Positions 8,422 to 16,821 are shown, numbered from the stretch's first letter. The stretch is DNA of 64,000 bases from Candidatus Pseudoscillospira faecavium (GCA_904420565.1 CAJFVV010000016.1:1-64000); one strand, 5' to 3'. Notes: generated by a model from the letters alone, not told the origin. Program-made: numbers and translations.

Positions 8422-9489
8422 ATGTCCACACAACAGCTCATTCATCAGCTTGCGCGCACGCAGTTTCTTTCCGCCGCACAGTGGCAAACCCTCTTCGCGC
8501 AGCATACGCAGGAAGATGCAGCCACCCTGACCGCCCTGGCACAAAACACCGCAAAAACATATTTCGGAAACCGCATTTACACGCGGGGACTGATCGAATT
8601 CAGCAACTATTGCAGAAACGACTGCTATTACTGCGGCATCCGCCGCGGCAATCGGCTGGCCAGACGCTACCGCCTTACCCCGGAAGATATTCTCGCTTGC
8701 TGCCGCGAGGGGGATCGTCTGGGCTTTCGCACCTTTGTACTGCAAGGCGGAGAAGATCCCGGTTTTTCTGATGACCTGCTCTGCCAAACCATAGAGCAGA
8801 TAAAGGCCCGCTTCGTCAGCTGCGCCGTCACGCTTTCTGTGGGAGAACGACCGCGCAGCGTTTATCAGTCTTTTTTCGACGCCGGTGCGGACCGCTATCT
8901 TTTGCGCCACGAAACAGCCAATGCGCAGCACTACCGCCGGCTGCATCCTCCCGGCCTGTCTCTGGAACACCGCAAGGAATGTCTTTGGACTTTAAAGGAT
9001 ATCGGTTTTCAGGTGGGTGCAGGCTTTATGGTCGGCTCCCCCGGGCAGACTGATGCAGATCTCGCAGAGGACATGCTGTTTCTAAAAGAACTGGAACCCC
9101 ACATGGTGGGCATCGGTCCCTTTCTCCCCCACAGCGCCACCCCCTTTGCCGCCTGCCCGCCGGGGAGCACGGAAAAAACATTGTTCCTGCTCTCCTGTAT
9201 CCGTCTCATGCTCCCACAGGTGCTGCTGCCCGCCACCACGGCCCTCGGCACCGCCGCGGCCGACGGCCGGGAACGCGGCATTCTGGCTGGTGCCAATGTG
9301 GTGATGCCGAATCTGTCCCCCCTGTCCGTGCGCAAGAACTATATGCTCTATGACAATAAAATCTGTACCGGCGAGGAATCTGCTCAAAGCGTTGCCCAGC
9401 TGCAAAAGCATCTGTCCGCCATTGGTTATGCTCTCGCTGTGGACCGGGGCGACAGCCCCCTCGTCAAATTGAAGAAAAAGGAGTCTTAA
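8422..9489 (+). CDS. hydE: [FeFe] hydrogenase H-cluster maturation radical SAM protein HydE
   Basis: A 355-aa radical SAM enzyme. Cys-X3-Cys-X2-Cys is visible as CRNDCYYCG near residue 65, with GLIEFSNYC before it. GGEDPG, the HETAN segment and the downstream GFMVGSPGQT match HydE (BioB/HydE/PylB group), which helps build the H-cluster dithiolate bridge. Start 8422 (MSTQQL) is preferred over 8398 because only the former has a purine-rich site upstream. It is followed after 3 nt by hydG. No hydF is visible in the window, so that third maturase must lie elsewhere. Confidence 0.92.
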   Translation: MSTQQLIHQLARTQFLSAAQWQTLFAQHTQEDAATLTALAQNTAKTYFGNRIYTRGLIEFSNYCRNDCYYCGIRRGNRLARRYRLTPEDILACCREGDRLGFRTFVLQGGEDPGFSDDLLCQTIEQIKARFVSCAVTLSVGERPRSVYQSFFDAGADRYLLRHETANAQHYRRLHPPGLSLEHRKECLWTLKDIGFQVGAGFMVGSPGQTDADLAEDMLFLKELEPHMVGIGPFLPHSATPFAACPPGSTEKTLFLLSCIRLMLPQVLLPATTALGTAAADGRERGILAGANVVMPNLSPLSVRKNYMLYDNKICTGEESAQSVAQLQKHLSAIGYALAVDRGDSPLVKLKKKES

Positions 9490-9492
9490 AAG

Positions 9493-10908
9493 ATGTACGA
9501 TGCAAAATCCCTCCGTGCCGCAGAATTCATCGACGACGCCGAGATTCGTGCCAGCCTGGAATGGGCAGAGCAAAACAAGCACAACAAAGCCCTTGTGGAA
9601 GAATTGCTCGAAAAAGCCCGGCAGTATCGCGGATTGACCCACCGGGAAGCCTCGGTGCTGCTAAGCTGTGATTTGCCTGAAGAAAATGAAAAAATTTTTG
9701 CGCTGGCCGAGCAAATCAAAGAAGATTTTTACGGCAACCGCATTGTGCTTTTCGCCCCCTTGTATCTCTCCAATTACTGTGTCAACGGCTGCGTATACTG
9801 TCCCTATCACGGCCAGAATCAGCATATTCCCAGGAAAAAGCTGACCCAGGAGGACATTGTCAAAGAAGTTGTCGCTCTGCAGGATATGGGCCATAAACGC
9901 CTTGCCATCGAAGCCGGTGAGGATCCGGTCAATAACCCCATCGAATACATTTTGGAGTGCATCAACACCATATATTCCATTAAACATAAAAATGGTGCCA
10001 TCCGGCGCGTCAATGTCAATATTGCCGCCACAACCGTGGAAAATTACCGTAAGCTCAGAGACGCCGGCATCGGTACTTACATTCTTTTCCAGGAAACCTA
10101 CAACCGTGAAAACTACGAAAAGCTCCATCCCACCGGCCCAAAACATGATTATGCTTACCATACCGAAGCGATGGACCGGGCCATGGAAGGCGGCATTGAC
10201 GATGTGGGCCTGGGGGTTTTGTTCGGGTTGGAGCAGTACCGCTATGAATTCTGCGGGCTGCTGATGCATGCCGAGCATCTGGAAGCCGTACACGGCGTTG
10301 GCCCCCACACCATCAGCGTACCCCGCATCTGCCCGGCCGATGACATCGACCCCGGCACATTCACCAACGCTGTCAGCGACGATATTTTTGCCAAACTGGT
10401 GGCGTGCATCCGCATCGCCGTTCCCTACACCGGTATGATCGTCTCCACCCGGGAGAGCCAAACATCCCGGGAGCGGGTGCTGCATCTGGGCATTTCCCAA
10501 ATTTCCGGCGGATCCCGCACAACCGTGGGCGGTTATCAGGAAAAAATTCGCCCTCAGGACACCGCGCAATTTGATATCTCCGATCAGCGCAGTCTGGACG
10601 AGGTAGTGCGCTGGCTGATGGAACTGGGCTATATTCCCTCCTTCTGTACCGCCTGCTACCGCGCCGGCCGCACAGGTGATCGCTTTATGTCTCTGTGCAA
10701 AAACGGCGAAATTCAAAACTGCTGCCACCCCAATGCTCTGATGACCCTGAAGGAGTATCTGGTGGACTATGCCTCTGAAGAAACCCGCAAAATCGGTCTT
10801 GAAATGATTGATCGGGAAGTGCAGCGCATTCCCCGAAAACTGGTGCATGATCGTGTGATCCAATACTTGGGCGAAATCGAACAGGGTGCCCGGGATTTTC
10901 GATTCTGA
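9493..10908 (+). CDS. hydG: [FeFe] hydrogenase maturase HydG (tyrosine lyase)
   Basis: A 471-aa radical SAM tyrosine lyase that makes the CO and CN ligands of the H-cluster. The N-terminal cluster motif is CVNGCVYCPYH (residues about 95-105). GEDP, the FQETYN loop and HTISVPRICPA belong to the ThiH/HydG barrel. The C-terminal extension carries the second, auxiliary cluster ligands (CTACYRAG ... CKNGEIQNCCHPNA). It forms an operon with hydE, 3 nt apart, closed by a strong terminator at 10925. Confidence 0.95.
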   Translation: MYDAKSLRAAEFIDDAEIRASLEWAEQNKHNKALVEELLEKARQYRGLTHREASVLLSCDLPEENEKIFALAEQIKEDFYGNRIVLFAPLYLSNYCVNGCVYCPYHGQNQHIPRKKLTQEDIVKEVVALQDMGHKRLAIEAGEDPVNNPIEYILECINTIYSIKHKNGAIRRVNVNIAATTVENYRKLRDAGIGTYILFQETYNRENYEKLHPTGPKHDYAYHTEAMDRAMEGGIDDVGLGVLFGLEQYRYEFCGLLMHAEHLEAVHGVGPHTISVPRICPADDIDPGTFTNAVSDDIFAKLVACIRIAVPYTGMIVSTRESQTSRERVLHLGISQISGGSRTTVGGYQEKIRPQDTAQFDISDQRSLDEVVRWLMELGYIPSFCTACYRAGRTGDRFMSLCKNGEIQNCCHPNALMTLKEYLVDYASEETRKIGLEMIDREVQRIPRKLVHDRVIQYLGEIEQGARDFRF

Positions 10909-10924
10909 TCTCATCTGCTGCAAA

Positions 10925-10955
10925 GCCCCGCCGTCTTATTGGACGGCGGGGCTTT
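10925..10955 (+). terminator. Terminator of hydE-hydG
   Basis: GCCCCGCCGTC, 6-nt loop, GACGGCGGGGC, then TTTC. An 11-bp GC-rich stem 17 nt after the hydG stop. Confidence 0.88.
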
Positions 10956-11075
10956 CTGGTAAAGCTGCCGTGCCTTTCTTCTCTGTCACAAAATATGTTT
11001 TCTTGTCACAGCAAGCAGATATTTCTAATTTTTCTTCTATTTTTTATGCAAAACAGAAAAAATACAGAATAGATA

Positions 11076-11103
11076 TTGACATTTCCGTGCAAATATATAT
11101 TAT
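11076..11103 (+). promoter_or_regulatory. Promoter of an intergenic transcript
   Basis: TTGACA (11076-11081), 16 bp, TATTAT (11098-11103) in very AT-rich DNA. No reading frame follows, only a Rex operator and hairpins. Confidence 0.55.
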
Positions 11104-11115
11104 ATAGAATATAGA

Positions 11116-11133
11116 TTGTTAATTTGTTAACAA
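11116..11133 (+). promoter_or_regulatory. Perfect Rex operator
   Basis: TTGTTAATTTGTTAACAA equals the Rex consensus TTGTTAAnnnnTTAACAA at all 14 fixed positions. Rex represses fermentation and redox genes in Bacillota when NADH/NAD+ is low. The site starts about 6 bp after the expected transcription start of the promoter at 11076, a position that blocks initiation. Confidence 0.75.
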
Positions 11134-11192
11134 CTTTGCTGTATCAGGTTTTCTTCGCTCTTCCAACCAGAAAATCCAAGTTTTTATGAAAA

Positions 11193-11231
11193 GCGGAGAT
11201 AGCGGAACAACGCTGTTCCCTCTCCGTTTTT
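11193..11231 (+). terminator. Hairpin with T-run, probable terminator of the intergenic RNA
   Basis: Outer stem GCGGAGA/TCTCCGT and inner stem GGAACA/TGTTCC separated by a small internal loop, then TTTTT. Confidence 0.55.
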
Positions 11232-11301
11232 CGGTACAGCAACACTGATATTTTGCTCTCAACACCTTTCATTTTACTCTCTCATTTTCTATCTGTCACA
11301 C

Positions 11302-11338
11302 GGAAAAGCGGCCAATGAAATTCATTGGCCGCTTTTCC
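11302..11338. terminator. Perfect 18-bp palindrome, probable bidirectional terminator
   Basis: GGAAAAGCGGCCAATGAA, a single A, then its exact complement. The A- and T-rich outer arms would give a U-tract on either strand. It separates the candidate small RNA from the transporter gene. Confidence 0.6.
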
Positions 11339-11435
11339 ATGCTCATGCTGGTGGCAGGTCCGCTCTTTTAGATACCCCCGCTTCTCCGGCAGAAATCACA
11401 TCTTCTCCCCGCGCAAATTTTATGAATTTATTCTA

Positions 11436-11464
11436 TTGCAGCCAACACAAAATCTTTTTATAAT
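11436..11464 (+). promoter_or_regulatory. Promoter of the AEC transporter
   Basis: TTGCAG (11436-11441), 17 bp, TATAAT (11459-11464), 42 bp before the ATG at 11507. Confidence 0.6.
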
Positions 11465-11506
11465 AGATACATTGCAAATTTTTCCGGAAGGGCGCGCATC
11501 AATGTT

Positions 11507-12436
11507 ATGTTGACAAATTTTTTAACAGTTGGCCAACAGGTCATCATTTTGTTTTTTCTGATTGGCGTCGGTTTTATCTGCGGACGAACTAAGTTTCTAG
11601 CGGACAGCGCCGTCACCGGCATCACCGATTTTGTATTGTATGTGGTTACACCCTGCGTGATGATTCAAAGCTTTCAGCGCACTTTTGAGGTCTCCCTGGC
11701 AGGCGCCTTTCTTCAATCCCTGATCTTCGCCACCGTGGTCACTGTCATTTCCTATTTTATTGCGCGTTTCACCCTGCGGGATAACGACAAGCGCCGTGAA
11801 AGCGTTTACCGATTTGCCGCAATTTTCTCCAACTGCGGTTTTATGGCCCTTCCTTTGGAAAGCGCCCTTCTGGGAGCAGACGGCATGTTTTTCGGCGCAG
11901 CTTTTCTCGCAGTGTTCAATATCTTCGGCTGGACCCTCGGTCTGCAAATGATGACACACAACCGACAGCTGCTCTCGATCAAAAAACTGATTACAAATCC
12001 TGGCATTCTCGGTGTATTCTGTGGCCTTCTGCTGTTCTTTACCTCAACCACACTGCCGGAACTGATCGCAGCACCTGTAGATTATCTGGCCGCACTGAAT
12101 ACGCCGCTCCCCATGGTCGTTATCGGCTATCACCTGTCCCACGCCAACCTGCGCGCCATTCTCTGTGATGCCCGTGCATGGCTGTCCATGGCAGAGCGGC
12201 TGATTATCATTCCCCTGGTGGGGCTGGCCTTCGGTTTGTTGATCGGCATGAACACCACAGCCCTCTGCGCCTGCATGATTGCGCTGTGTACTCCCACCGC
12301 CGCCATGTGTACCATGTTTTCCGTCATCTACGGCCAGGATTCCGAGTTGTCCGTCGGTCTGGTATCCTTCAGCACCGTGCTTTCTATCCTGACCATGCCG
12401 CTGATTATCGTTTTAACGCAAACGCTTTCCGGATAA
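11507..12436 (+). CDS. AEC-family transporter (auxin efflux carrier/malate permease type)
   Basis: A 309-aa polytopic membrane protein with about ten hydrophobic segments in two halves. The conserved AEC features are the early IGVGFICGR segment, FSNCGFMALPL near residue 110 and the LPMVVIGYHLS segment that opens the second half. AEC proteins move organic acids such as malate, lactate or citrate; the exact substrate is not readable from sequence. It stands alone with its own promoter and terminator, downstream of the Rex-controlled region, which would fit an acid exporter tied to redox state (inference). GGAAGGG precedes the ATG. Confidence 0.85.
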   Translation: MLTNFLTVGQQVIILFFLIGVGFICGRTKFLADSAVTGITDFVLYVVTPCVMIQSFQRTFEVSLAGAFLQSLIFATVVTVISYFIARFTLRDNDKRRESVYRFAAIFSNCGFMALPLESALLGADGMFFGAAFLAVFNIFGWTLGLQMMTHNRQLLSIKKLITNPGILGVFCGLLLFFTSTTLPELIAAPVDYLAALNTPLPMVVIGYHLSHANLRAILCDARAWLSMAERLIIIPLVGLAFGLLIGMNTTALCACMIALCTPTAAMCTMFSVIYGQDSELSVGLVSFSTVLSILTMPLIIVLTQTLSG

Positions 12437-12441
12437 TGCAA

Positions 12442-12481
12442 CGCTCTGCGCCGGCAGATTGCCGGCGCAGAGCGCTTTTTT
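12442..12481 (+). terminator. Terminator of the AEC transporter gene
   Basis: CGCTCTGCGCCGGC, AGATT loop, GCCGGCGCAGAGCG, then TTTTTT: a 14-bp stem, 6 nt after the stop. Confidence 0.92.
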
Positions 12482-12549
12482 ACCTGTTTCCCTCTGCTCG
12501 CCCAGTCGGGAGCACGTATCCCTGCAAAAGCACACTGCAATGCTCTCAC

Positions 12550-13002
12550 TCAGCCCCGCACGCGGCGCAAGAGTGCCTCACACCCCAGGCAGATATCCCG
12601 ATAGGTAGTTTCAAAATCGCCGGTATACCAAGGGTCTGCCACATCTCTGTCGATCCCCGCCAATTCCAGCAGCTTGTAAATCTTCCCATCCGGGTCGCCG
12701 CCGCAGATGCGCCGCATGCTGCGGAGATTGCCCGTGTCCATCCCTATGAGATAATCCCATTGGTCATAATCTGCCCGTGTCATCTGCCGGGCAGTTTTTC
12801 CCGCACAGGAAATACCCAGGCGGCTCAGGATTTTCCGGGTCCCGGAATGCACCCCGTTCCCGATTTCCTCCGCGCTGGTGGCGGCAGATGCAATGATAAA
12901 CTGATCTGCAAGGCCCTCTTTCTGCACCATATCCCGCAAAAGGAACTCCGCCATCGGACTCCTGCAAATATTGCCATAGCACACGAAAAGCACTCGTATC
13001 AT
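12550..13002 (-). CDS. Low-molecular-weight protein tyrosine phosphatase
   Basis: A 150-aa protein with the N-terminal P-loop VCYGNICRSP (catalytic Cys near residue 8, Arg six residues later) and the general acid Asp in DPWYTGDF near residue 120. It hydrolyses phosphotyrosine or phosphoarginine on proteins. No partner tyrosine kinase is adjacent, and it appears monocistronic. The closest relatives by arrangement are the Bacillus YfkJ/YwlE-type enzymes. Confidence 0.92.
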   Translation of the reverse strand: MIRVLFVCYGNICRSPMAEFLLRDMVQKEGLADQFIIASAATSAEEIGNGVHSGTRKILSRLGISCAGKTARQMTRADYDQWDYLIGMDTGNLRSMRRICGGDPDGKIYKLLELAGIDRDVADPWYTGDFETTYRDICLGCEALLRRVRG

Positions 13003-13707
13003 ATTTTAAGATCCCCCTAATTTGCTAAGATTTGTCCTGTTTTGCCGCAGCTTGCCGGGCAGGCAGCTGCCGCTGAAATCGTTAAAACAATCTCAGAATA
13101 AGCAAAACACAGCAAAATGGTGGCATACCCCGCTCATCAAAAGCAGTAAAAGCCCAGTAAGAACGGGGATGCTGTTGTCTTATTTTATCATAATTCTGCA
13201 GAACTGGATAGGCACTCATCAATTTATGAAAAAACGCCCTGCCAAAAAAGCAGAGTGCCTTCATTTCCATTCCTCATATGTTTCACTTCTGTCTGAAACT
13301 GCTGCAGTGCTTTTCATTTGTAAACTATTTTTTGTATCTTTTACAAGTCACGAAAATTCCACCTTCCCCCTTGCTTTCATTTTATCCATTTTAGATTTTT
13401 CATATTTCGCGAATTTAAAATTCTTTAGAAAAGTTGCATCCTATGGCTCTAATGCAAGGATCCATTGATGGATTTTATCTGTCTCCAAGCTAATTCTCCC
13501 TTCTTATTGATTTTAACTATATTAAATAAATATACCATAAATAAAATTAAATCCAATGAGAAAATAAACATAATTTTTCAGGAATAGCCGTATCGTTTAT
13601 AAAACTCATCATATCAAGACGCTTTCAAAATGGTGTACCAAGCGCCTTTCCGTTTCCAGCCGTGCTTTTGTCGCCGCTGTTGGTAGCCTCGACCGCATTT
13701 TTGCCCC
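13003..13707. other. 705-bp gene-free, partly AT-rich stretch
   Basis: No convincing gene on either strand. The part from about 13290 to 13620 is much richer in A and T than the flanks and has stops in all frames. A plus-strand open frame at 13022-13468 has no ribosome site and no recognisable motif. It may be decayed or acquired DNA. Confidence 0.5.
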
Positions 13708-13995
13708 TTATTCCTCCTGATCGATCCGTTCGATTCGGAAAATAACAGGGCGCGTGCCATCGTTGCAGCAGGCAATCATGATTTTCTCATCGTTGGCCCA
13801 ATCCCTCATAATGCTGCCACCCTGCAGCGCTGCATAGACATATCGGTTGATTGCATCCCACGCTTCCATGCAGAACTTTCCGCAGTTTATGCTCTCGTAT
13901 CCGGCGCTGTCGAACAGGAATTCCTGCTCGACCTCGAACATCGGGCACGGACCGGATTTCGGGGCCGCCAAATACCGCACGGTAATTTCCGCCAA
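13708..13995 (-). CDS. TIGR04076-family protein, 95 aa
   Basis: Resembles the small TIGR04076 proteins of anaerobes: early CPMFEVEQEF, a central FCMEAWDAINRYVYAALQGG helix region and the terminal CCNDGTRPVIFRIER. The function of the family is unknown. The only start that keeps the N-terminal strand is TTG at 13995, in frame after an upstream stop and without a strong ribosome site nearby. It is divergent from the SLH-CAP gene. Confidence 0.65.
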   Translation of the reverse strand: MAEITVRYLAAPKSGPCPMFEVEQEFLFDSAGYESINCGKFCMEAWDAINRYVYAALQGGSIMRDWANDEKIMIACCNDGTRPVIFRIERIDQEE

Positions 13996-14073
13996 ATACT
14001 GCTTCGGACTTGCGCAGCGCTTCGGCCTCCGCTACACTATACACAAAGATTGCATTGAAAGGGGCGTTTTCCA

Positions 14074-15132
14074 ATGAGAAAAAAAGTATGTTCTTTTTGC
14101 CTGGTTCTGCTTTTGTCGTTCGGCCTGGCCGCGCCGGCTTCCGCCCAGTCTTTTTCGGATGTGCCCGCCTCCCACTGGGCCAACGCCGCCATTGAAGATA
14201 TGGCTGCACGCGGCATTGTGCAGGGCATAGGCGGCGGACAGTTTCACCCTTCCGGCCAAGTGTCCATGGCGGAGTTCTGCACCATGCTGACACGCCTGTT
14301 TTTTCCCCAGGAGCTGAGCGCTTATGCGGACCCCTACACTTACTGGTGGGAACCCTATGCAGTAACTGCTCTGCACAGCGGCCTGCTCTCCGGCACTCAG
14401 AGCGGCAGCGCTTATGAAAACGGCCAGTGGAACCGCACCACCATGGAGCGTCCCGCCGCCCGCTATGACATGGCACAGATCATGTACAACCTTTTGCAGG
14501 CAAAGGGCATCTCCATGCCGTCAGCAGAAGCACTTGCGGCAAGCCGCGCCGAAATCCCGGATTATGCAGCTATCCCTGTGCAGTATCGTCCTGCGGTGGA
14601 AACCATGTATGCTCTGGGCTGTCTGAAAGGCACCGGCGCTGACGGCTCCTTTTCCGGCCAAGCGCAAATGGATCGCGCTTCGGCCTGCGAGGTGCTTGTG
14701 CGCTTGTTGTCCCAGGCGGAAAACAATGCACCGAGCAGCGAAGACAGCATTCTGCAGGAAAAACGCCTGGAAATACTGCAGCTGATCAATGCTGAGCGGA
14801 CAAAAGCAGGGCTGAACACGCTGCGGCTGGATCCGCAGGTCTGTGACTACGCCCAAACCCGCGCGGAGGAAATTACAGAAAACTTTTCTCACACCCGCCC
14901 CAATGGTCAAAACTACTGGACCGCTCTGGGCGAAGCGGGCATCCCCTATTATCCCGGCGGTGAAAATATCAGCGCCGGCAGGGAAAGCGCCGCGGCCACC
15001 ATGGAAGGCTGGATGAATTCCACCGGCCACCGCGCCAATATCCTGCGGGAAGGCATTGGCGGCGTCGGTATCGGCTATGTGCAAAGCAGCAGCGGTTACG
15101 GCCACTACTGGGTACAGATTTTTGTCCCCTAA
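14074..15132 (+). CDS. Secreted SLH and CAP (SCP/PR1) domain protein
   Basis: A 352-aa exported protein. Signal peptide at residues 1-24 (MRKKVC, hydrophobic core, PASA cleavage). Residues about 25-215 hold SLH repeats (FSDVPASHWANAAIEDMAARGIV is the clearest, then two weaker ones). Residues about 230-352 form a CAP domain: LIN.ER...GL, FSHTRPNGQNYW, GENIS and GWMNSTGHRANIL, the YkwD type. It is probably anchored to the wall through SLH; bacterial CAP proteins have unclear, sometimes lytic or lipid-binding, roles. GAAAGGGG precedes the ATG. Confidence 0.9.
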   Translation: MRKKVCSFCLVLLLSFGLAAPASAQSFSDVPASHWANAAIEDMAARGIVQGIGGGQFHPSGQVSMAEFCTMLTRLFFPQELSAYADPYTYWWEPYAVTALHSGLLSGTQSGSAYENGQWNRTTMERPAARYDMAQIMYNLLQAKGISMPSAEALAASRAEIPDYAAIPVQYRPAVETMYALGCLKGTGADGSFSGQAQMDRASACEVLVRLLSQAENNAPSSEDSILQEKRLEILQLINAERTKAGLNTLRLDPQVCDYAQTRAEEITENFSHTRPNGQNYWTALGEAGIPYYPGGENISAGRESAAATMEGWMNSTGHRANILREGIGGVGIGYVQSSSGYGHYWVQIFVP

Positions 15133-15140
15133 CTGCAAAG

Positions 15141-15176
15141 ACAAGGCTCCAAAGCAATGCTTTGGAGCCTTGTTTT
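15141..15176. terminator. Bidirectional terminator between convergent genes
   Basis: ACAAGGCTCCAAAGCA, one base, then the exact complement, and TTT. It serves the SLH-CAP gene (plus); the last bases overlap the end of the AlaX-like gene (minus). Confidence 0.85.
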
Positions 15177-16365
15177 ATGATTCATCGCACGGTGTTTCCC
15201 GACACAGTGCATTGTCCCCGTTCAAATACGCTTCAATCTCTCTGCGAGCTGCCGGAACACTGCCCTGGACAAACGTTGCTTCCCGGCCGCCGCCGCGGCC
15301 GCCCAACGCTTCATGGAAACGCTTCATATAGGCGCGCACATCTCCATCCCGCACAGCGGCGGCATATTGGTATCCATCGCGATCCGTCCCGGAAAACACC
15401 AGCGCCATGCCGTCGCAGGTTTCCTTGATGGCATCTGCCAGGCGGCGCACACCGTCCGCCCCCAGCGTCTCTTCAAATACCACGGCATCCCCCCGGCCGC
15501 GCCACTGCTCCGCCAGGGCCGCCGTATAATTCCGCTCCATACAGGCAGCGCGTTCTTTTTGCGCATCCCGCTCTTCCAGCAGGCGGCGTACCGCCGCCGC
15601 CGTGCGCAGCGGCTTTGCAGACAGCGAAACTGAAATCAGATGATTCTGCAGCTGCACCGCATCAAAATACCTGTAGGCCCGGCGGCCCGCCACATATTCA
15701 ATCCGCACGCCGCCGCGCAGTCTGGTGCAGGACAGGATTTTAATCATGCCCACTTCACCGGTGCGGCGCACATGAACACCGCAGCAGGCACACACGTCAA
15801 CCCCCGGTATGGTGACCAGGCGCACGCTGCCCTCCAGCGTCCCTTTGCTGCGGTATTCCATTTGGGCAAGGGCCTGCTCTTCGGGCCAGGAGGCTTCCAC
15901 CGCCAAATCCATCCAGACTGCCTCATTGGCTACGCGCTCCATCTCCGCCAGGTCGCTTTCCTCCAGCGGCCCGTTGAGGTCAATCATGGTGCTCTCCTGC
16001 CCCATATGAAATCCCACATTGTCATAGCCATAACGCTTGTGAATCACACCGGTCAAAATGTGATCCGCGGTATGCTGCTGCATATAGTCAAACCGGTGCG
16101 CGCCGTCCACATGGCCGCGCACCTCTTCCCCCGGCAGCAGCGGCCGCGCCAGGCGATGCAAAATCTCTCCGCCGCACTCCTGCACATCCAGCACATCCAG
16201 GCCATTCAGCGTGCCCCGGTCGCTGGGCTGACCGCCGCCCTCCGGATAAAACGCCGTGCGGTCCAGCACAATATCCCAGCCGTCTTTTGCTTCCCGGCAG
16301 TCCCGTACAACGGCTGTAAAGGTCCACAGTTTGGCATCTTCATAATAAAGCTTTTCAGTTCCCAT
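15175..16365 (-). CDS. Alanyl-tRNA editing protein, AlaX long form
   Basis: A 396-aa trans-editing enzyme that removes Ser or Gly from mischarged tRNA(Ala). Residues about 1-90 match the AlaRS C-terminal-like beta barrel (DRTAFYPEGGGQPSDRG). The editing site reads HTADHIL near residue 100 and CACCGVHV near residue 190, the four zinc ligands. The last 150 residues resemble a DHHA1 domain (GGRGGGREATFVQGS). ATG at 16365 follows GAGGGA, and the gene starts 9 nt after the VOC-family gene, so the two are co-transcribed. Confidence 0.92.
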   Translation of the reverse strand: MGTEKLYYEDAKLWTFTAVVRDCREAKDGWDIVLDRTAFYPEGGGQPSDRGTLNGLDVLDVQECGGEILHRLARPLLPGEEVRGHVDGAHRFDYMQQHTADHILTGVIHKRYGYDNVGFHMGQESTMIDLNGPLEESDLAEMERVANEAVWMDLAVEASWPEEQALAQMEYRSKGTLEGSVRLVTIPGVDVCACCGVHVRRTGEVGMIKILSCTRLRGGVRIEYVAGRRAYRYFDAVQLQNHLISVSLSAKPLRTAAAVRRLLEERDAQKERAACMERNYTAALAEQWRGRGDAVVFEETLGADGVRRLADAIKETCDGMALVFSGTDRDGYQYAAAVRDGDVRAYMKRFHEALGGRGGGREATFVQGSVPAARREIEAYLNGDNALCRETPCDES

Positions 16366-16374
16366 CAAAATCCC

Positions 16375-16734
16375 TCACATCTTTTGGCGAAATTCCACAG
16401 AAACGCCGTTCGGGTCATAAACATAAAAATACAAACTCTGCGGGTCTGGGTTGCGCAGGTCCGACGGATGCAGGCCCATGGCCATGGCCCTGGCCAAAAC
16501 AGCGGAAACATCGTCGCAGAGAAAGCACACTGTCATTCCCTTTCCTTCAAAGTGGGTTCCGCCCGGCATGCAAACCAGCTCAATCATCGTTTCCCCCTCG
16601 CCATTGGCCAGAAAGGCAATCTCGCCGTCTCCCGCGCGAAAACGGCGCACCACATGCAGCTCTGCCAACTCCTGATAAAAAGCCATGGATTTTTCCAAAT
16701 CCCGCACCATAAACGTCAAATGGTAAAATTGCAT
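16375..16734 (-). CDS. VOC-family (glyoxalase/bleomycin-resistance fold) protein
   Basis: A 119-aa single VOC module: FYHLTFMVRDLEKSMAFYQ with a metal-ligand His, IELVC with Glu near residue 52, and DPNGVSVEF with the final Glu. Lactoylglutathione lyase-like, but the substrate is unknown. It sits directly after the terminator of the dehydratase-activase genes and just upstream of the AlaX-like gene. No strong promoter is visible in the 87 bp upstream, so partial read-through of the terminator is possible. Confidence 0.8.
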   Translation of the reverse strand: MQFYHLTFMVRDLEKSMAFYQELAELHVVRRFRAGDGEIAFLANGEGETMIELVCMPGGTHFEGKGMTVCFLCDDVSAVLARAMAMGLHPSDLRNPDPQSLYFYVYDPNGVSVEFRQKM

Positions 16735-16752
16735 TGCTGTTTCCTCCTTGGC

Positions 16753-16791
16753 AAAAAGCTCCGCCGAAGGTCGGTTTTTTCGGCGGAGCTT
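16753..16791 (-). terminator. Terminator of the dehydratase-activase gene pair
   Basis: Minus strand AAGCTCCGCCGAA, A-rich loop, TTCGGCGGAGCTT, TTTG: a 13-bp stem 30 nt after the stop. Confidence 0.85.
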
Positions 16792-16821
16792 GAATCCATT
16801 TTGTATATTATCAGCTAAATA

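Larger units (their letters stand above)
11110..11231 (+). ncRNA. Candidate Rex-controlled small RNA
   Basis: The stretch from the promoter at 11076 to the hairpin at 11193-11231 has no credible coding frame (only a 20-codon frame at 11186 without ribosome site). It starts at a promoter/Rex operator and ends in a two-part stem (GCGGAGA with TCTCCGT, and GGAACA with TGTTCC) followed by TTTTT, as an intrinsic terminator would. The AEC transporter downstream has its own promoter, so this looks like a separate RNA of about 120 nt. It rests on signals only. Confidence 0.4.

Noticed and set aside
13022-13468. 148-codon plus-strand frame in the AT-rich gap
   Set aside because: No ribosome site, no motif, low-complexity composition; probably chance in AT-rich DNA.
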